64,000 bases of DNA. It comes from Dinochytrium kinnereticum (lineage: Eukaryota > Chytridiomycota > Chytridiomycetes > Chytridiales > Chytridiaceae). Below, piece by piece: positions 1 through 11,487 of the stretch. Every line of letters begins with the position of its first letter. Position 1 is the first letter of the stretch. A program made the position numbers and the translations under genes. Under the pieces are notes generated by a model, which did no database searches, was not told the origin of the DNA, and was given only the letters and a program-made list of their open reading frames with translations. The stretch spans positions 62,001 to 126,000 of the forward strand of contig JADGJT010000005.1 of assembly GCA_027604005.1 (NCBI GenBank), given 5' to 3'.

Positions 1-165
1 AAGTCGTCCGTCTCCTCTACCTGCCCCTTTCTCCCAGTGGCCAATGCATCTGACTCAATGTTCCAGCTCAGCTTCGATCCAGCATCGGAACTTGCGAATG
101 CTGATGAGGAGGATGGTGTTGGTGAATGCGCTTCGGACCTCGGAATGTGGTTCGGTTCTCCTTGA
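1..165 (+). CDS. C-terminal end of an unidentified protein (truncated at window edge)
   Basis: Frame 1 is open from the first base to a TGA at 163-165 and gives 54 residues. The tail is acidic and ends in GMWFGSP. Composition and an uninterrupted reading frame make a real last exon plausible, but no family is recognisable. The next gene, NAR1, ends on the opposite strand at 282, so the two genes would be tail to tail. Call rests on the open frame only. Confidence 0.4.
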   Translation, partial: KSSVSSTCPFLPVANASDSMFQLSFDPASELANADEEDGVGECASDLGMWFGSP

Positions 166-281
166 GCAGAACCTTTGCCTTGCATCAGACTTCCACCATG
201 TCAAAAATAAAAGTGAAATGCTTGTGACAATTTCATATTTTCAAAGATGTGACTTAACGCGGCAGTTTATTCGGGTTTTCT

Positions 282-2117
282 CTACCAGGACCCGGAAATA
301 AATGAGCTGGAGCTGTCCTTTTCTACCCCATGATACAACGTCCTAAATCCCTCATGGCACTCAGGACCCAACTCGCTAGAAAGCTAGTTAAAGAAAGAGC
401 AGAGCAGGATAGTCTTACCTGTATAGGTTCATAACCGCAACATTTTCCTGTGGTTGCTGCAATATGCCGCCGCCACCGTCACCCACAGACTTGTACAGCC
501 GCTCTGATCGTTGTGTCAACTCTTTTGAAGCCACAGCCACGCCATCCTTATCGGCTGCACCTTCTGTTTTCAACTGCCCACCCCCATTTATGCATCCAGA
601 CGGACAAGCCATTACTTCAACAAAATGGCATACTGTGGCCGTCGATTTCCGCCCCTTAGGAGCTGAACGCGCTGACTTGGCATCTATGGGTTTGATCTTA
701 CGAACGAGGTTCTGAATGTTTCTAAAACCGTTGGCGGTTGCAAAACGAAGCACATCTTCGCCATTCTTCTGAAGCACAATCTCAGAATAATCCAAATTCT
801 TTCCAGGCTGCAATGACACTCCTTTCGCCTGATTTGTCACGTCTTCAGGAGATAAATCAATGCCGAACAGTTGCTTCGCCGCGTATCTGAAGATGAAGCT
901 GCTGTATCCTCCCGAAGTGGAGCCCTCTGTTCCAGCTAGCAATACTTCTCCGTTATCGTTTCTATGGCGCTTTGTAAACCTGAAAACATTAAATATTCAT
1001 ATGTTTCAAGAATTACATTTCTGGCAACTCTGACTCTTCCAGATCATCAATAGACATCTTAAACTCGCCAAACATCCGCTCAAGCTCCCCGGTAGTAATG
1101 ACGCTGTCAACATCTCGTGTCCGATACACATCGTTGTAAAAGTCATTACGTGACGCTTCAAGCTTTTTATCATAGCAAGGCATCACCGTTACGTGAAATA
1201 TGTCATCAGGATTAAGATTAAGCTTGTTTGCAAAATGCTGCTTCACCAAGTATCCCATAATCTGTTGAGGAGATTTAACAGCTGAGATATATGGCAGGAG
1301 ATAAGGATGTGTTTTTTCGGCATAGCAAATCCATCCTAATGGGAACGTTAAAACATGCGAAAGATTTGACATGTCAAAGGATGACGAACCAGGGCAGGCA
1401 CTAGCTAGTACGGGTAAATCAGTGCTCGGCTCATCGGACCCCCTCTTCCTCTTAAACCGTTCGACAAACTCCTTTGCACTTTCCAGCAATGAAAAGTCAC
1501 GCCCGAAAGAGGCATCGAAGAAGTAATCGACGCCAATTTTCTTGAAAAAGGTATTTAACTTTCTGTGCACGGAGAGGGGGGTGAGGTTGTATTTGGCGGC
1601 AAATGATGCTCGAGACTGAGGTGCGAGGGTAACGACAATTGTCTTGGCAGGGGATGGTGGCTCTGCTTGTGATGCGATTTGCTTGTCTTTCAGTGCTTTC
1701 ACTAAATCATGATGGGACTGTGAAGTGATGAGTACGCTTTCGGCTGAAGTGATGCAGCCACTGACAGAGGGAGGAAGGTGAGATGATGCGAAAAAAAAGG
1801 CAACCAAACCTGCATGCTAAACAGTCATTCAAGGAGATCGTGGCCGTTTCCAGCACTTTCTCCTCCCCATCCTTCGATACTTCCAGATATCGCCCGGAGC
1901 CCGCTTCCAACTTTAAGGTTGTCTAACATCAGAATGATTAGCCATGCAACCAGCCTAGTCGCAATCTTACATCTTCGTTGACGGCATCTTTCTTCACCTC
2001 CGGCGGTTTAATGCATGCCTGAACCACGGTTATCATCGGCGCATGGGGATCGTCCATTACCTGCGAGGGCCCAAGAAAGTCGTTGAGGTCTGTTACTTGG
2101 AGGACTCCAGAGAACAT
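282..2117 (-). CDS. NAR1: Nar1, cytosolic iron-sulfur protein assembly factor (iron-only-hydrogenase-like)
   Basis: Coding exons 2117-1971, 1922-1810, 1760-1017, 979-419 and 375-282 join to 552 residues. Nar1 is a component of the cytosolic Fe-S assembly machinery that helps pass 4Fe-4S clusters to apoproteins. Visible hallmarks are the N-terminal cluster cysteines (Cys35 in VVQACIKPP; Cys83, 86 and 89 in NDCLACSGC), the hydrogenase-like cysteine motifs ASACPGS, MPCYDKK and [14 protein letters not shown], and the family-typical short C-terminus ending in Trp. Introns are 37-49 nt. The start ATG faces that of the AIM18-like gene 54 bp away, so the two probably share a promoter. Length fits the family (about 480-600). 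Very secure. Confidence 0.96.
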
Positions 2118-2171
2118 CGTAAGAGTTTCACAATCTTTTTCAAATCATAAATACAATTGTAGAAGGTGGTA
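2118..2171. promoter_or_regulatory. 54-bp bidirectional spacer between NAR1 and the AIM18-like start codons
   Basis: Only 54 bp separate two divergent start codons, so both 5' UTRs and core promoters must lie here or overlap the neighbouring coding starts. The stretch is AT-rich. No TATA box stands out. Confidence 0.5.
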
Positions 2172-3268
2172 ATGGTTTTCACTCGAATCTCGCAGAAAGG
2201 CTTCGTCTTTGCCTCACGCCTTTCAAATGCACACCGAGTTTCGCAGTTCGCAACGCAAACCCTGAAGATAAATCCCTCCACGGCGAAGAGCATTCTCTTG
2301 GCTTCATCGCTGACTGCGGCTCTGATCTGTGGATGGAAAAGCTCACTTGCTGCAGAACCCGCATCTGTGCCTCCAACAAAGATTGCGAAGGATGCTGTTG
2401 CGGAGAAGTCTGTTTATATTGACCCGGATACGAAGGTCGAGATGCCACGAGTTATGGAGTTGTTGTATGCAGACAAAGATGGACGAGAATCTCTTCATAA
2501 GTTTAGCTTGGTTGGTCTCGGCGTCCGACAGGTTTTGAAAGATCATCATACTGTTTTACAATTACCATAGGTTACTGCGTTGTACTTCAATGTTTATGTT
2601 GCCGCTCTCTACGCTGATGAAGGATCCTTGGTACGCTCTGCGATTGTTTTCTCATGTTGTATTTACCATTCTCTCTTTGAAAGGCTGGAATAAAGCATAG
2701 TCCAAAGTGGAGATCCTTCACAGTCAATTCTCTTCTTCAAGGCACCGAGAATGGGTGGTTCATGAAAGACTTTGTTAGACGGCCTGGGACAGAGCTTACC
2801 TTGGTGATTCGACCGGTGAGACCGACAACAGGAACACATCTTCGTCAAGGCTTTATTCGTTTCCTTACGGCAAAGCTCTCTCAAGATTTCGGTACCGGGG
2901 CCAACCTCTCGCCTGGTGGTCAGGACGCTGAAGCCGCAATTGCAGAATTCTCAAAGAACTTTCCGGCCGGCAATGTCACTACGAAGCAGAACTTGATTTT
3001 TACAAAAAAAACTGACGGATCGCTCCGGGTGGAATTCGATGTAAGTCCTCTAATGTCAATATATTGAATTTAACAAGAATAGAATGCTGAGCTATGCACA
3101 ATAAAGAGTCGATGGCTTGCTGAACGATTGTTCGAGGGCTATCTGAGTCACGAGAAGCCAATAAGCAACAAGGCAGGCTAATTAGGCATATATAACGTAT
3201 TAATGCATATTCTTTAGTTCCGGACCAACGTCGCCCAAGGTCTCCATACCTTTGTTCAGGGGAAATAG
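2172..3268 (+). CDS. AIM18/AIM46-like mitochondrial chalcone-isomerase-fold protein
   Basis: Coding exons 2172-2531, 2571-2630, 2684-3040, 3083-3172 and 3218-3268 give 305 residues. The basic N-terminus (arginine-rich, ISQKGFVFASRLSNAHR) looks like a mitochondrial presequence and is followed by a hydrophobic segment around residues 38-52. The body matches the fungal chalcone-isomerase-like family: VGLGVRQ joined to VTALYFNVYVAALYAD, then THLRQGFIRFLTAKLSQ and WLAERLFEGYL. Members sit at the mitochondrial inner membrane and have lost plant CHI activity; their exact role is unclear. The last intron (3173-3217) appears to be GC-AG. If it were not spliced the protein would end two codons later at GCAGGC-TAA, losing the conserved tail RTNVAQGLHTF. 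The stop lies 6 bp from the UBR1 stop on the other strand. Confidence 0.88.
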
Positions 3269-3274
3269 TCTCCT

Positions 3275-6200
3275 TTAAAACATTGTCCAACGCCCATAAT
3301 AGTTATGTACATCCACTTTTCGAGCAACATGCCCAGCTATAGCGTGATTTACCCATAAACGAATAATATCTTCATATCGGCGCTCATGCAGGAATTGCAG
3401 CCGTCCTTTTCTGTAGATTTCGTTATTGAAATAAACATCCTTCAACGAACCTCATTGATAGGTCCACCTCACCATGAGAGTCTAGGTACGGGGGCTCCTT
3501 AAAAAGTCCTTTTTCCACATGAAAGAGAAGTATTCTGAACTTCTTAACGAGAAGAAACGCCCCAACTTCCCCACTACATCTAAATATCGCGGAAGTCAGT
3601 AACTTTAGCTGTTAAACATCACCTACTCTCTCATATGCAAATTACACTCTCCTAAATCCTCTTCTTGACAGCAGAAGCTTTGCGCACAAACAAAAGTTCC
3701 GCAAATCAAACATAACGCAGGTTCAGGTATATTCCTCTTGCATCTCGCGCACACTTTTTTGAAGCATTCTTCAAATAAGGTCTCAAGCTTGAGGGGAAGG
3801 TCAATCAGTCTGAAGGGAAGTGGATCCTTTAAGACTATATACCGCGAATAGCATGGAACAGCTACCCTGTCCTCCATCGGTAACCCACTTAGCTTAACGA
3901 TATCTTCCCCAGCGTTCTCGGGCCTGAGACACTTGCTTTCAAGACCAATAAGGCATTTTGATAGTATTAAGCGTGCGAACGTGTTTCCATCCGAGGATAT
4001 CATCATCTTTGCGATGTCGATCACATCCGGAAGATTTAAGTAAGCTCTCAGATGATCAAACTCGTTGGTTGAGTTTTTCTTGAATGCATCTTCTGCAGGA
4101 TTTTCGTAACCGAAACCATTGTCTCCCGAAGGAGGCACCATATTGAACTTCACAGCTAAGTAGATAGAGCACTTTCGCAAAAAGGGTAGCATCGCGGATT
4201 TAGATAGGACCCACAAATAGCTAAAGTTGATCTTCTTCGTCAAAAAGAAATTCGACACTATGGGGTCCTTTGGAAGTACCTCTGCGAGTAATATACTCAT
4301 AAATGATCGCAATGCCTCCAAGTCTGCAATACTATCAATAAGTCTTACAAAAAATAATGCAAACCATTTGGATCGACATCAAAATTATCCGTTTCCACAT
4401 CGAGCGATGCCCAGCAGTCGCCTGCCCAAAAGCTTTCTGCACTGGCAATAAAAAAGCGCACAACTTCCACAATCCAAAAAACAGTCAGTAGCTTTAAGCC
4501 ATCTTCATTCGATAGATCGGAATCGAAGTCATACACCAAAGTATTCTCGACAAAATTCTCAAACGGATCCTTCGTCAGCAGACTCTCATCCTCGGGCCCT
4601 AATTTACGAAGCAAAATAGCAAGAACTGACTGAGAATTTCTCTTCAGGTTCGTCCCAACAGACACACTCTTTTCGAATGGTCGCAGCTGGAGAAGCGCAT
4701 AGGCAATCAGGCGCAAGATCGACACAGCTGATGGTCCAACGTTTTCTAGGACGTTGATTCTTTTAAAGCCACTTCTTCCGAGGTCTAATCGGAAATTAGA
4801 GCTCTTCGCTGCTACGCCACGGGCAGCCCGTTCAATCCCTGCAATAGTAGTGGCGACGCTAAATAAAAGGCGGTCGTAAAAACTCCCTTGCATAGTCTCC
4901 TTAGTTATGGCCTCAAGGGTTGGAAATACATAAGGAAAAATGCCGGATACCAATCGGAAAGACCCATCGCTTCTCCGATCCGCCGATGCAGACACAGGAA
5001 CATGAGGAGGCTGAGAGGACTGGCTTCCTCGTCTTGAAAATAATGTCATCAGTCGACGAATCATTCCCGAGTTTGCCGACGAGGTTCCAGGTTCTATTTG
5101 AGGAGCATCTGTAGATATGTCCATATCATCTGAAAGATTCTCAGGCTCTTTCTCTTTCTCAACCTGACTTGATGCAAGCCAAGCCTTTTCTATTGTTGCC
5201 CTACAAGATGCCCACCAATGTTCAAAATCTGCCCCTCCAGAAGCAACTGGCTTCCTCTCCATAAAGGCTCCATCAACTTTTTGAAGGGATCCATTCCAAT
5301 TCACTCGCTCTTTAACTGATTTCATCAGCACAGGAACGATACAATTTCCTAGCGTTTTGCATAGTGGACAAAGGAACTCATGTCTCTCAACGTTCTCTGG
5401 GTAGGTTCGATCATCATTCACGACACGAGCAATAACAGATGCCTTGTAACCATCGAAGCAAGAAAGGTGCATCAAATGCCCGCAAGTCGATAAAAATAAA
5501 TCTGGGCTTCGAGCAGGTAAGGGAAGAGGTGGTATCAGCGATGAAGCCGCCTTCAAATCCTTACGGAGAGTGGGAGGGCTAACTCTTGCTCCAAATTCTT
5601 GGGGGCCCTTCCGACCTTCCTCGTCCAGGGAGGGTACTTTTCGAAGAAGTGTCTTAACAATATCTGGATCCTCGAAATTCAAAAAGCGGCTCCTCTCTAT
5701 TTGGCAAGTTTGCATCATACTGAGGTAGCCATACTCCTTTGACCCAACCTCCATCTCGCCCTGGCAAACAATGCAGTTCCCGGCTTCAAAATCTTTTACC
5801 CTCTCGTTTGGAATAGCTTCAATAGCGGACTCTATGGTTTCGTTTCCTAACTCGACCCTCTTTGAGACATTCTCGTTAATGAAGTCCTCATCCTCCGCAA
5901 AGCTCTCCATGAAGGCATTCTGCTGCTTTTCTAGCTGGGCCATCATGGCAGCTTGTCTGCGTTTCGCAGCAGCTTTTCTCTTTGCTTTATCCGACGCCTC
6001 TTCAGAATCCCCTTCTTTCTTTGACCGTAAGCGATGGCCTTCCCTCCACGATTGGACCTTGGCAGCAGGCACATCGCCCCCAAACTTCACCATTTGTGAA
6101 ACAATGTATGTAAGACGATCTACATAATCCTTAAAATGCTCAGAATCGTAGCGGTTGAGGACGTCCAAAAGTAGGTCAAGAAGAGATGCCGAGAAGTTTC

Positions 6201-9200
6201 CCCTTTCTTCAGTAACATCAAACACTACTCGGGATGCTGAAAACGAGAAAAGCTCTTCAGGGGATGTGCTCCCTTGAAGATATGCGTCACTTTCCACTGA
6301 ATGAATAAGAAGATGGACTAAAGATGCCATAATCTTATCACTAACGACTGGATTGTCGACTTTAGTAAGGTTATAAAGCCCGAAGAACATAGCCTTCAAG
6401 AAAGAGCGTGATATCGTTGCTGAATTGAGAGGATAAAGGCAGCAGTTGCTTTCTATAAGATTCACCCGGACAGGTCTGACCCGATATTGAATCGCTTTTC
6501 GTACAGCATCGTTCTCAATTTCACAGACGAATGATGTAAGGATAAGGTCCTTTGAAACATCTTTCAAGCATTTATCGGCATGCCTCGAAAGCACATTCTC
6601 AATTTCGATCCTCTGAGCCGGACTGTAGTGATAGAACCAAGGATCCACTTCAACTAAAAGCTCCTCTCGTAGTTCATAAAGTCCAGAATCAGATGCATTG
6701 TCGGGAAATTTGAAAGTAGTAAGCTCCTTCAGAATAACTTCCATAGATCTGGATTTCGCCTGGAATTCTACAGGAACTCCATTCTGATAGACGATATCCG
6801 GTGAGAGTGGTCGGTCTCTAGTCAATCGATCCGGAATTATTTCTCCGATTTTTGAGAACTGCATGCCATTCGGATGGACTGCAAGGGCGTGAATCAGCTC
6901 CCGCCGTATCTGAGATTCAATAGACATTGCTGTACACCGTGCACGTTCAGTAAGGATGAAAACCAAGGAGAGCAAGAAATCTTCTACGACAATATTAAGT
7001 TTTCGCTGGTCAATTCTTTTGATGTGGGCAAACGTGCTAGAGCTTCCCGAGAACCATTCGATCAACCCAAATTTGTCCAGCATGGTAGCAAAGAATGCGT
7101 CGGGTCCCAGAATCACGCAAGATGTTTGTAATAGATAAAGATAATTATCACTCAAATCACGAAGAAGATGGTTCATATACGTATAGGCTTGATCGCGCAT
7201 AGAGTGCCCATTTCTAACCCAAAGCCCGGCATGGATCTGTGCTAACAGCACTTCTACACGTAGGGGGTAGTCCATCATCCTTGAGACACGGTCAGTGACA
7301 CTTAGATGAGTGAATTGTGGATCTACATCCGCTGGTTTTTCAAGATCTACCGGCAGGCTCCCTTCGCTATCAAGTGCATTCTCAGGGAAATGCAGCTTAA
7401 AACTATTATCAGATCTAAGCTGATGCGAAGTGGAGTCAAATGGCGTCTCCTCTTCGAAAAGCTCCTTCAAAGTGAAGGGCTTACGATCAGTATCTCTCCC
7501 ATTCAGCGCGATCAGGTAATTAGGCACTAAAGACAGCAGGGACGAGAGCAGCCAGTGCAACGGATAGTGAAAAGAAACATCCAACCTTGAAACTTCGAAG
7601 TGTATAGCTTTAGTAGGCAAATGGGGAATAAATGTGATTTGTTTCCAAGTATTAACCGTCTCCTGGTTGCTGGAAGCATTTGGCACAGTCTGAAGACAGG
7701 CCCGTCCTTCCATTCGCTGCTCATGGGCGCACCAAATATCCAGTGCCTTTACAACTTTGCGAATGGCCCTTTGCAAAATCGTGAAATCTATTTCCACATT
7801 TTCTATAGTTGTCGGGGCAAAGGTATCATAAACTCTGTCGATCATCCCACAAACGTTAACACTCAGAGGGAATGCCCCAATCCATCCTTGTGATTCATAA
7901 GCAACGTGAGTAGTACTTTCTCGGCGCTGAGGATTCATTCCTTGAAGCACAGTACAAAGATCCAAAAAAGCATCCAATCCATCAAGGTCCGACTTCCGGA
8001 AAATCGACGAAGCCACCTGAGGTGTCCCAATAAGATACTGCACGTCATTAAAGACATGATGATACTGCGATGACCGGTAAACTGCATGTAGCTCGCAGTT
8101 CAGCTTAGGATAATGGGCCAGTCTCGAAGATAAACATGTCTGGAATGAAATGAAAAACTTCTCCAAATTGCATTGCACAGGAAAGGCTTCCGAGATAAAG
8201 AGGGTCTTCAAGATAGTAAACAGCACGGTTGTAATATTCGTGCTTTCGACAAGGTGAGCCGCAATTGTGGGGACTGTGAACAACTGGACCGAAAGGTTAA
8301 TTATCGAAAGATCCCACTCCCGATCCTTCATAAGATACGAGTGAGCAACCATCAAATAGCTCTGAGCAAAACGACGGGCTATATAATTCATTAGAAAAAT
8401 TGCTTATTAACGAGAGATACCTAAAGTCTTCTTGAAATCCTCTCCGGCCACAACCAAGGTGTTTATGTAAAGCTCCTTTAAGGTTACCCTAACGCATTTC
8501 CAAAGCTTTGACTCCAAAGCCAAAAAAAAGTCCAGGCGCAAAGGGATAAAATCATATCGAGAAAAGTGAATCTCGTCATATGAGCGTCCAGACAAAATCT
8601 CACGAATTGGTCTGCGAGGAGCGCAGATTTCCTCACAGATAGTTAATCGGAGAAAGTCCGTCACAGACTCGTAAAGTTGCTCGCAGGAGGATTGAGATCC
8701 TACGGATCGCCTTAAGAGGCTACGAAGCCACTCTAGAGCCATTCCCGCGACTGATTCTCTGAAAACATCCGGACCCAAGCGCACCGATACTGTGAGACCA
8801 CCATGAGTAGTTCCTGCGGCCGAACTAACCTCTTTTGCAATAAATAAAATACGGGATAACGACGGGCCCGCAGAAATGACATCACGGCCCTTTAAAAACA
8901 GTTAAGAGGAGATAATAGGGTAAAATCGTAACAACGAATCACTCAGAGTAATCAATATCGATCACTTACAATACAGTCAACAGAATCAGCCACCCGTCCA
9001 GCTCCCTCCCTTGACTTTCTTGTCGAATGCATAACCTTGTCAATAACTTCATCAAAGGAATGTTGCTCGTCATTCCACAGTATACATGCATAGTGCGGCT
9101 CATCCGAACTTAAGTTTTGCAGTGTGGGTGGTCTGGGGACAAGGTCCGGAGGATTTTTCTTTCGTATGGTCTCAATATCAAGGTTCGAATTGGATGGTGC

Positions 9201-9906
9201 GGGGCTAGCATTCAATGTATCCACAATAAAGTCAAGAACAGTTGCAATTGTCTTCCGAATCGAACACTTCAGTGGCTAAATAATGTAAGCCTGTAAAACT
9301 GCTCACCGCCTTACGTCTGGTAGAGGTGCATATGAAGCCTTCCCATCTGCATATCCATCCAAAGTCACATCCATAGATTCAGTCATTGAGTGATATTCAC
9401 ATTCTGGCTGAATCCTCCATGCTTCAGCATCCCCACAATCGCAACATCCGCCGTTTCCAGATGAAATGCTAAATTCTGTTTCATGGTTTTCATGATTCGA
9501 CGCGTGGAAGCATCGATAGCAAAAAACACAAGTTGGATCCAATGCACAGTCTCTGTGAACGTATGGAAAGAATGCATTTCAATTGAGGGCCAGACGTTGA
9601 CACATACCGGCAGTGATAGACCCCCTCGCCTTGTTCAAATACATGCCCACAAGGCTTTCCGCGCTGTGATTCCCGGTATTCTATGGGGAGGTCATCATCG
9701 TCGTTCTCCGGCCCCAATGATGATATAGCTGAATCAACCAAGACTTTAAAGTCGGATGGAGCCCCACGAACCAACGATTCATCCAATTTTAGTTGAATAT
9801 CTCTCAAAGCAGATTCATCTGGAGTCACATTCCTTCTGCTTGACGTAAGAAAGCTAAAGTGCAGGTAGTGATAGAGTTCCTTGTCGACCTCGCCTGTTGA
9901 GGACAT
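3275..9906 (-). CDS. UBR1: UBR1-type N-recognin, E3 ubiquitin ligase of the N-degron pathway
   Basis: Eight coding exons (9906-9608, 9552-9315, 9275-8970, 8889-8421, 8378-4365, 4323-3627, 3579-3451, 3410-3275) give 2095 residues, a normal UBR1 length. It recognises destabilising N-termini and ubiquitylates the substrate with an E2. The order seen is: UBR zinc box (about 82-155, GKPCGHVF through CCDCGDAEAW), ClpS-like type-2 N-degron domain (about 215-290, HYACILWNDEQHSFDEV), long helical scaffold, RING-H2 (about 1303-1442, CIVCQGEM, CGHLMHLSCFDGY, CPLC), and the C-terminal UBR cap (CLICGTFVCAQSFCC, LFKEPPYLDSHGE). Introns are 39-80 nt, and the short 3' exons are needed to complete the cap. 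The start ATG is the first in frame. Tail to tail with the AIM18-like gene. Confidence 0.96.
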
Positions 9907-10069
9907 GTTGGAACAAAAAACTCGGGAAAAAAATTAAGTGCATGTGGATAGGGATATCCTCAACACCTTATTCTAATATTTTATAAGTCTAAAGAGGTGC
10001 AGTCAAATTGGTTGACATGCAATAATTACGAGATATGTGAGTGAAATTATGGTAAATGGCAGATTCAGT

Positions 10070-11487
10070 TCAAAGATCATCCTTAGACTCCTTCATAAGC
10101 GGAGGCTCATGCTTCACGCTGAGAGGAAGCCCATTTTTCTCATTTGTTTTTTCTGTCAACTCTACAAGTTGAGCCTCGCCGTGGGCGATGTCGGCCTGCG
10201 CATTGTCATACATATACAGCCCAAGAAAAGTAAGAGCAATTCCAAATGCCTGCACGAGAGAGATATTTTCCCCAAAATAGAAAATGCTGGCGATTATTAC
10301 GAATATTCTCTTGACAAGGGAGGCGATCGAATAGGTGACGGGGGAAACCAAAGACAGAATCCAGAAGGCAAAAACTGCCTGGGTAAAATGCGTCAAGCCA
10401 TTAATGCTAAACAAGACCGCCACTTGAAATGATGCCGCTTTCTCGTCCTCTGATTGCGCTCCCCCACGCTTCACTAGTCTCAATCCATCGGCATAGAGCC
10501 AGAGCGGGAACATTAAAACGAATGCAATAAGGGCCGAGTAGAATAGTAAGTTAAGCTTATCGAGTTTTTTCGGTGCCGACGGGTTATTTGAGTGGCGAGT
10601 GGATTGAATGAAGAGCTTCTTCGAAAAGATGTTCTGAAGTACGAAGACGACTGTGGACGCTAAGGCAAATATGAAGCCTATCATCTGAAATGTAACCTTG
10701 TTGGAGCATACAAGCATAACTCCAATCGTAAGAGGGAATAGAGAGGTATAGACTTTTCCCGAATAGTAGATACTGAAAAATACTCTATACACAAATACTG
10801 TGAATAGCGGTGACAGAGCCTGAAGAAAGAAAAAAAGTACAAAGTAAATACTTAGAGATAATGTTGGTTCAAGAAGGACCGGGATATTAGAAATATACAT
10901 ACCTTAATGGTATGTGCAAAGCTCACGGAAACTCTAGATATGGCCATGGATGAAAAAACATGCCCCAATATTTGAAAAATGCTTAACGGGGCGGTCGTCA
11001 TCAGAATTTCATAAGTTGGCCTTCGTATCCGTCCAATGCCCGATAGAAGTTTTGAGCTCAGAAACGCCAAAGCGGCCACAATCCCAAATTGAAAATACGT
11101 CAAGGTGACGGGATAGTTGAAAACGCCGAGAAGCTGTTTGCCAACATTGTTCGTGACTGCCGAAGACAGGTACCACATAAAGCACAGAATAACGAAACGG
11201 GCCCAACTCTCCTTATGCTCAGCGACGCCTACTCCATGAATACTTGAAGAGTGCGTGGACAAGTGCATGCCATTTGATTCCGCGAAGGATTCCTTACGAT
11301 AGGGCCTTGGTGTTGATCCATTGACAGCCGCACTTCCTGACGCCCCTCTTGATCTCGGATGCCCCAGTAAGCTGCTCGTGGAGTATGTATCAAATTTGCT
11401 TATGGGAGTATCCTGATCTCCTTGCCGCATCAGTCGAAAATTCGATCGTTCATCCTTGCCGTCATCAGCAGCAGAGGAGACGGCCAT
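10070..11487 (-). CDS. Triose-phosphate-transporter-family (SLY41/SLC35-like) membrane transporter
   Basis: Two exons (11487-10903, 10819-10070) join to 444 residues. After a hydrophilic Ser-rich N-terminus of about 90 residues come roughly ten hydrophobic helices. Family motifs of the TPT/nucleotide-sugar superfamily are visible: NNVGKQLL, FPLTIGVMLV, FSKKLF and VKRIFVIIASIFYFGE followed by FGIALTFLGLYMYDNA. The arrangement and the long cytosolic N-terminus most resemble fungal SLY41-like ER/Golgi members. The substrate cannot be told from sequence. The C-terminus is short and charged. The 83-nt intron falls after the conserved SFAHTIK, at a site where splicing restores the TPT motif KALSPLFT. 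Confidence 0.88.

Noticed and set aside
44..301. Plus-strand open frame at the window start
   Set aside because: It overlaps the better frame-1 C-terminus (1-165) and the end of NAR1. Composition is random.
4324..4348. A 25-nt intron in UBR1
   Set aside because: A 41-nt intron (4364-4324) with donor GTTTGC gives a better frame join (DPN|DLEALRSF) and a normal length.
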